64,000 nt of DNA from Flammula alnicola (Eukaryota > Basidiomycota > Agaricomycetes > Agaricales > Strophariaceae): positions 930,001-994,000 of the forward strand of contig JADNRV010000002.1 of assembly GCA_015499995.1 (NCBI GenBank), given 5' to 3'. The translations under genes were made by a program, and so were the position numbers. The stretch's first letter is position 1. Each line of letters begins with the position of its first letter. This document shows positions 58,901-64,000 of this stretch, piece by piece. The notes under the pieces were generated by a model. The model worked only from the letters and a program-made list of their open reading frames with translations. It did not search any database and was not told where the DNA came from.

Positions 58901-59444
58901 TGTTGTACTCTTCTTCAGTGCTGGGGCTGCGGTTTTTGATGCTGCAGGAGCTAACGTCACGGCTTTAGCTCCTGTAGGCTTCACGGAGCCAGCACCAAAC
59001 GTTCCTGCATTGAGGATCTACAACAACACTAACGTCAAATGACTGGTGGCAGCCACGTTGCTAACACTCGCCTTCTTCACTGTAGGAGTAGGTGGACTGC
59101 CATTCGCTTTCTTAGCAGTGCTTGCCGACATAACTCCCTTCTTCGCTGGAGCTGGGTCCTTCGAATCGGTGACGTTGATTGCTTCAGCGGACTGTGTTTC
59201 CTGAATCGTCGGCGGGGCGCTCAATTCGTCAATGTGCAAATCTCCGTTTGAAGGAGGCAGTGTTGTCTTGTCACCTGGTAGGAGCTGTTTAATACTAGTC
59301 GTGGTAATGGCCATATTAGCAGTACTGCTGACCTGCTTCCTCATGGTCGTGTTCGGCATCAGTCGGGTTATCAATTTCAGAGATAGGAGGGGTATCTTGA
59401 GCGAATGTAGATATCACAGGGTGGAGTGCATCAGCATCAGCCAT
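56000..59444 (-). CDS. Long coiled-coil protein with disordered Ala/Ser/Lys N-terminus
   Basis: The start M-A-D-A-D-A-L-H-P-V-I-S-T-F lies at 59444. The first 300 or so residues are Ala, Pro, Ser, Thr and Lys-rich, probably disordered (R-P-S-G-A-A-A-K-P-T-A-P-V-K-T-T). From about 58430 to 56040 the protein is almost pure heptad coiled coil (for example A-L-V-E-L-Q-T-Q-L-D-E-A-T-K-A-L-E, L-Q-E-T-Q-E-E-L-K-K-V-R). It ends R-L-K-E-D-L-D-A-L-S-E-K-L-S-Q-Q-D-K-S through an intron at about 56207-56044. A single-base deletion disrupts the coil near 57660, between E-S-Q-D-G-L and E-D-T-R-D-N. I do not recognise a named family; a cytoskeletal or scaffold role (CLIP- or golgin-like) is only a guess. 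Introns also lie near 57140-57087 and 57280-57231. Confidence 0.8.
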
Positions 59445-59732
59445 TATTAAAGATGTGAGGTGGAGGAAAGGAACCCGAGTCCTTGAGGACTCCTAAGGTA
59501 AGAGCGGCAAGGACAAGGCAAGGAGCAAAAATGATTGTGGGAAGGTATGCCCACATTGATCAACAGACGCGTCGCGTCCCATCACTTCACATATTCAATT
59601 TGCAGAAAGGCTCTAAATTGCTTGGATATTGCTACGTCATAAGTATGTATAAAGAATCCTTGGTTTAATTGATCACAGCGGCCAAATTAAGCGCGTTCAG
59701 TGCTGGTTCGTCAAGAGAATTGTGGTTATAAC

Positions 59733-60790
59733 TCAAAATCGCGAGCTATTCATAGGATTAAAACTTTTCAGAGGTACAAGAGAAATTAGAGGACGCACAG
59801 ATCCAGGTTCGACATTGAAGTGCGTCCCTGTTCCACAAAAATATGAATATATGACCCCCCACAAGCTGATAAATCGTACCAAGGCAGAGGGGGAAATTAA
59901 TCCAACGGGATATGAGGACACGATTAAAATGGCCATGTGCAACGATAAGGACATCTCTTGTATGGATGCCTTCTTCCTTGTATTTCTATGATATTCGCGC
60001 ACCTAAGGAGGCATTGAGTATGAAGGCATGCCAAGTATACACTGGACAGACCTTGCTAATGACCTTATCTACTCGAGCTTGCATCTGCTCAACTGATTCT
60101 CCTCCCGGACATCTACAAGAGAATGTTCACTATACAGATGTTAATGGGATTTTTGTACATACCCATCATACCAGATTTTCCAGGTCGGGTTCAGCTTCTT
60201 GATTTCTGCGGGCTTAAGCCCTTCGTAGTCCCCTATAAGTATCCATGCTTCAAAGGCCACGCTCTCTTGGAAAAAAAAAAAAGTAACCAATACCATAATT
60301 CCATTCCTGCACATCTTCTGTCAAAACGTGGTCCGGTAATTTCCCAAGATGCTCAAACAACAATTCGAATGTTTTGCGGGCGCGTTGACGAGGAGAGACC
60401 TGTACAGTGCACAGATTCTTAGGTTCAATAACAACTGTCCCCTCAGGTTAGGAAATGGGAGCGATGAGTTGCGGTTGACTCACGTCCGTCTCCAACCAAT
60501 GCCTTAGAGATTTTCTTGACTTGTTCCACTCCTCTCTCTGTAAGTGGTATATCGGTCAAACCAGTCTAATCAATCGATATCAGTCGACGACAGCTAGAAC
60601 TTCTGTCAAGACTCTGCACGTACATGCCTCCTAGTGAACCGATTCGCCTTCAGCGCACATTCACAAACATCGATGATAATTTACCCATTTTGCGACCATT
60701 CAGTTTCTCCTTCAAAGATTTTCAGTCACGGTAAAGCTCTGTTCAAAAGGTATAGAACCAACCATGCCTGACGAGGAATAAGCGGGGCAT
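59733..60790 (-). CDS. Histidine phosphatase (phosphoglycerate-mutase-like; Shb17-related)
   Basis: The gene can be read only after splicing nine small exons: 60790-60763 (28 nt), 60709-60685 (25), 60630-60624 (7), 60565-60484 (82), 60434-60294 (141), 60232-60163 (70), 60112-60052 (61), 59985-59880 (106) and 59827-59733 (95), giving 204 residues. It starts M-P-R-L-F-L-V-R-H-G-E-T-E-W-S-Q-N-G-R-H, the catalytic R-H-G motif. T-G-L-T-D-I-P-L-T-E-R-G follows, then V-S-P-R-Q-R-A-R-K-T, E-W-N-Y-G-D-Y-E-G-L and the second His in V-A-H-G-H-F. The combination fits the Shb17-type sedoheptulose-1,7-bisphosphatase/broad phosphatase group. All phases agree, which supports the model. Poly-T (12) sits in the intron at 60293-60233. 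Confidence 0.88.
60624..60630 (-). other. 7-nt microexon of the histidine phosphatase gene
   Basis: The bases GAGGCAT (minus strand) are bounded upstream by an acceptor CACTAG and downstream by donor GTACGT. Including them gives N-G-R-H-T-G-L-T-D, the expected family sequence with correct length. Skipping them breaks the frame. Flanking introns are 54 nt (60684-60631) and 58 nt (60623-60566). Confidence 0.8.
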
Positions 60791-61098
60791 TGGGCGAGAT
60801 TCAGCCATGATGGGAAGAAGGAAGGGAGACCAGAGTTATCGGTAGCTACCTTGTCCCTCTTATCTATGCAGCCTGAATGAAGATCTGTCTGCTGTCTGTC
60901 TCTATGCGCACCGCAAACACACCGTCGTGACCGTCTGAATTGAGGTTAATTTATCCGGCCCGGGGGAACACCAGGGACAGTCATTTTGGGAAGTCATCAC
61001 ATGCAACAACGCGACTGTCATCACCTTTCGGCGTGCTGTTGTATCCATTCCATTGGGACCACGATTTCACGCATAGTTGTTCCTGCTCCGAGGTCGTA
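60791..61098. promoter_or_regulatory. Divergent promoter of histidine phosphatase and VPS18
   Basis: 308 bp between two divergent start codons. No TATA box is evident. A GC-rich patch CCGGCCCGGGGG lies at 60956-60967 and a GTTGCATGTGATGAC-like string on the minus strand near 61000-61015. No gene is seen. Confidence 0.5.
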
Positions 61099-64000
61099 AT
61101 GTTTGACGACTGTAAGTAACTATCTTTAATAATGTACTTTCCTGTTAGCTTACTATTCTCTTAGACGTCGAGCATGCTGTCGGTGATTCTGGGAAGCAGG
61201 CTCATGCCTCGGAACATTTGCCACAGCTGCAGTACGAAGGATTTGAGCCTTCACCATTTCAAGCAGATGACGCGCGTGCAGAGATGGAAGAGGGACCAGT
61301 GCGTTAACTTATGCGTAAAGGTCATGTCGCACTAATGAGATTCTAAAGGATGCAGCTTCTGAAGTGAATGTTGCCAGTGCGCCGGCCTTCGAGCTCGGCA
61401 GAGTTCAATATGCTTTCCCTGCCCCGCTTATCTCTTTTGTTGTTAGCTCGGACATGCTTGCAATGGGTTTATCGTCCAACATGGTCGTCCTCATTGAGCT
61501 TTCGCACGCAGAACAAGTTGTGAAGATCCAAATTCCGAGGAAAACTACGGAAATGTCAATTTACAAGATCTTCATGGACCCTTCTGGCCGCCATATAATT
61601 ATAACGTCTGTCCAAGGAGAAAATTGGTATCTATACCGATACTGGAAAAAACCACGACAACTCAAAGGATTCAAAATGGTCATCGAAAGCATTGCTTGGA
61701 ACAAAGCTGCGCTTCTTTCATCCACACATTCGACATCAACTCGGGAAATTCTCATCGGTGCAAGGAATGGAACGATTTACGAGGCCGTGCTTGACGCAGA
61801 GGAAGACTTCTTTAAATCTCAAGAACGCTATCTGCAGTCCGTCTTCTCGCTGCCTGAGAGGCCTCCCATCACTGGAATTAAGTTCGACTATCTGCCTCTT
61901 TCTGATCCAAAGCAGGCTCTGGTCATTGTCACTACGCCTACAAGGATATACCAATTCGTTGGGCCAGTTGACAAGAAATCTGAGGATGCAGGGCGAGTGT
62001 TTACATCGCTCTTCGTGACATATCGCGAGACGGCACCCAGTGCGTCTATTTTTTTCGCGGCGTCTTCCGCGTTATTGAATTATTTTACTTTTATCAGAGA
62101 TTCTTGAATTGCCAGGAAATCTTCAACATTCAGAACTGCATTTCTTCACCCCAAATCCTGATCAAGCACAATCGCTCCCGAAACGAATGGCTTGGATGAC
62201 TGGTATGTCAATCAACCAACCTTCACTTTTCTAATTTCTTGCTCAATGTGAATATTTTGAAGGCCCTGGCATCTACCACGGATCCCTCAACCTGGAGACT
62301 GACGCGGAAGACCACATTGACAGCGCTGCGCTCCTTCCTTACCCTCCATCTCCCGGCAGTGATGTCGCAGAAATTCCATTGTCATTGAGTCTAACGGAAT
62401 TTCATTTCGTTCTCCTTTACAAGGATCGAGTTGTCGGTATTTGTAATCTGGATGATAAGAAGACTTATGAAGAAGCGCTACCTTTGGTATGTCGATATTT
62501 TCTTCTAGACACATCGCCACGAATCTAACCCAATTCCAGAAAAGCAACGAAACAGTTCTGGGTCTTGCAGCAGATCCTGTAAGGAGGACTTATTGGGTCT
62601 ATACTGACCAATCTTTGTTTGAACTGGTGGTGGGAAATGAAGATCGCGATGTGTGGAAAATATACCTCGAGAAAGGTCAATTTGACGTGGCTCTTCGTTA
62701 TGCCAAGGTCCGTCCAATCATAAACTCTGAAGAGGGTCCCCACAAAGTATTTCTATAGACCGCGCGCCAACGAGATCAAATTTTGTTTACTCAAGCAAAC
62801 AGTTTCTTCAATAGCGCCCAGTACTTCCAAGCCGCACAATCTTATGCTCATTGTTCAGCGACTTTCGAGGAGGTCGCTCTGAAGTTTTTGGACGTAGGCG
62901 AGCGAGATTCGCTGCGTTCATATCTGATCTCAAGACTCGAACGCACGCGGAAGACGGTACGAACCATGCCCCTTTCGATATAATGAGATGCTGCAACACC
63001 AGTCGAATTTTAGGATCTCACCCAACGAATGATGCTTGCCACTTGGCTAGTCGAATTTTATCTCAGTAAATGCAACGAACTAGATGACATCGTTGCCTCC
63101 GAGTCCGTGTCGCACGATGTTGTGAACTTGCAGGCTGAGCGAACGATGATTGAGGATGATCTTCGTCAGTTCTTCGAAACATACAAGGTGCCGCCTAAGC
63201 CGCTCGTTTCCCGCATTTTCCTGACTCGCTATCGCTAGAACAACCTAAACAAGGACACGGTATATGACTTGATTCAAGGACACGGGAGAACAGACATGTA
63301 TCTCTTTTATGCCACAACTATTGGCGACTTCGAGCGTGTTATTGAGCACTGGATTCTCGAAGAAGAATGGGTAAAGGCCATAGAAATCATCAGTCGTCAG
63401 GTGCGTCTTTTTAGAGAGCTTAGTAACTGATCATGATGTTGACCTTTACACCCTACACCAATAGTCCGACTTGGAATCATATTATCGTTTCGGCCCAGTT
63501 CTTATGCATCAAGCGCCTAAAGAAACAGTCGACTCATGGCTTCGCCAACCCTCGTTAGACCCACTTCGCTTGATACCCTCCCTCCTTCAACTTCAACATT
63601 CCGTCCGGGATCCTTTATCTCCAAATCATGCCATTCGCTACCTTAACTATATCATCTTCGAGCAAAATAACACATCTCCGACCATTCACAATCTCCTCAT
63701 CACCTTTTATGTCTTGCCGTCTTCGCCTCTCTCATATACCCCATCGGAAGACGATGGTCCCCTCTTACGTTTTATCTCTACGGCGCCGACGGATCCGATA
63801 ACAGGAAAACCTTATTATGATCTCGACTATGCCCTCCGAATATGCAAACTTGCCGGCCGGACGCAACCATGTGTGCATATTTATTCTAAAATGGGTCTTT
63901 GGGAGAACAGTGTCGACTTGGCGTTAGAAAAAGGAGATCTGGAGCTGGCCAAAATCAATGCTGATATGCCAGAAGACGATCAGCCTTTGCGCAAGAAGCT
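61099..64000 (+). CDS. VPS18: Vps18/Pep3, HOPS/CORVET subunit, 5' part only (runs off the right edge)
   Basis: The spliced start is M-F-D-D-Y-V-E-H-A-V-G-D-S-G (intron inside the Tyr codon). The beta-propeller region includes F-M-D-P-S-G-R-H-I-I-I-T, E-N-W-Y-L-Y-R-Y-W and I-E-S-I-A-W-N-K, all Vps18-like (Pep3/Dor domain). After D-R-V-V-G-I-C-N-L comes the clathrin-repeat-type helical region: V-A-L-R-Y-A-K, A-N-S-F-F-N-S-A-Q-Y-F-Q-A-A-Q-S-Y-A, then A-T-W-L-V-E-F-Y-L-S-K. The gene is open to 64000 and the RING domain expected at the C-terminus is not in the window. Vps18 is a shared core subunit of the CORVET and HOPS tethers in endosome and vacuole fusion. Confidence 0.93.

Noticed and set aside
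59791..59827. Inverted repeat GGACGCAC...GTGCGTCC with a T-loop-like GGTTCGA between, first taken for an RNA hairpin or tRNA fragment.
   Set aside because: It lies across the last exon and last intron of the histidine phosphatase gene, has no tRNA fold, and is explained by coding sequence.
59986..60002. Reading V-R-E-Y-H-R at the start of exon 8 of the histidine phosphatase.
   Set aside because: It leads into the wrong frame for the conserved V-A-H-G-H-F; the acceptor at CATAG (59986-59990) gives the correct frame.
1..64000. Biosynthetic gene cluster, transposon, virus-derived gene or CRISPR-like array.
   Set aside because: No synthase, P450 cluster, transposase, reverse transcriptase, viral or array signature was found; neighbouring genes belong to unrelated housekeeping pathways.

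Overview
The window looks like gene-dense nuclear DNA of a filamentous basidiomycete, most likely an Agaricomycete. This rests on what is visible: many phase-interrupting introns of about 50-60 nt with GT(A/G)NGT donors, short intergenic gaps, and recognisable fungal families including a group X-type hybrid histidine kinase, a GH43 exo-galactanase with CBM35, a GH16 glucanase, Pho85, Sub2, Vac8, Yhm2, Las1, seipin, Trs85 and Vps18. I see no prokaryotic features, CRISPR array, rRNA, convincing tRNA or intact transposon. I could not assign a species.

Layout. 1-9.3 kb: the 5' part of a GYF-domain gene, an SLC33A1-type acetyl-CoA transporter, a poorly preserved small gene, a secreted GH43-CBM35 enzyme and a mitochondrial dicarboxylate carrier. 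9.3-10.4 kb: a low-information intergenic stretch. 10.4-12.4 kb: SUB2. 12.8-23.0 kb: a very large intron-rich hybrid histidine kinase. 23.4-32.8 kb: PHO85, UTP5/WDR43, VAC8 and a GH16 enzyme. 33.3-47.3 kb: a compact run with YSC84/LSB3, a type I membrane protein, LAS1, an SH3BGR-like protein, seipin, two small proteins of unknown role, an LCCL-domain membrane protein and a WW protein. 47.6-64 kb: TRS85 (TRAPPC8), an Mpv17/PMP22 protein, YHM2, a long coiled-coil protein, a histidine phosphatase with very small exons, and the 5' part of VPS18.

The genes do not form an obvious metabolic cluster. Loose themes are membrane trafficking and vacuole (VAC8, TRS85, VPS18, YSC84, seipin), ribosome biogenesis (UTP5, LAS1), mRNA export and splicing (SUB2), phosphate and stress signalling (PHO85, hybrid kinase), carbohydrate degradation (GH43, GH16) and mitochondrial carriers (DIC-like, YHM2). 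Several pairs are divergently transcribed over short gaps: seipin/42269 over 83 bp, LAS1/39661 over 184 bp, and histidine phosphatase/VPS18 over about 308 bp.

The main anomaly is a set of single-base frame disruptions inside otherwise well-conserved genes (UTP5 twice, TRS85 twice, the WW gene, the coiled-coil gene and the small gene at 4970-5426). They cannot be explained by a GT-AG intron. Residual sequence errors are the simplest explanation. Other notable points are a 7-nt microexon in the histidine phosphatase, two apparent GC-AG introns and an unusually long 318-nt intron in SUB2.
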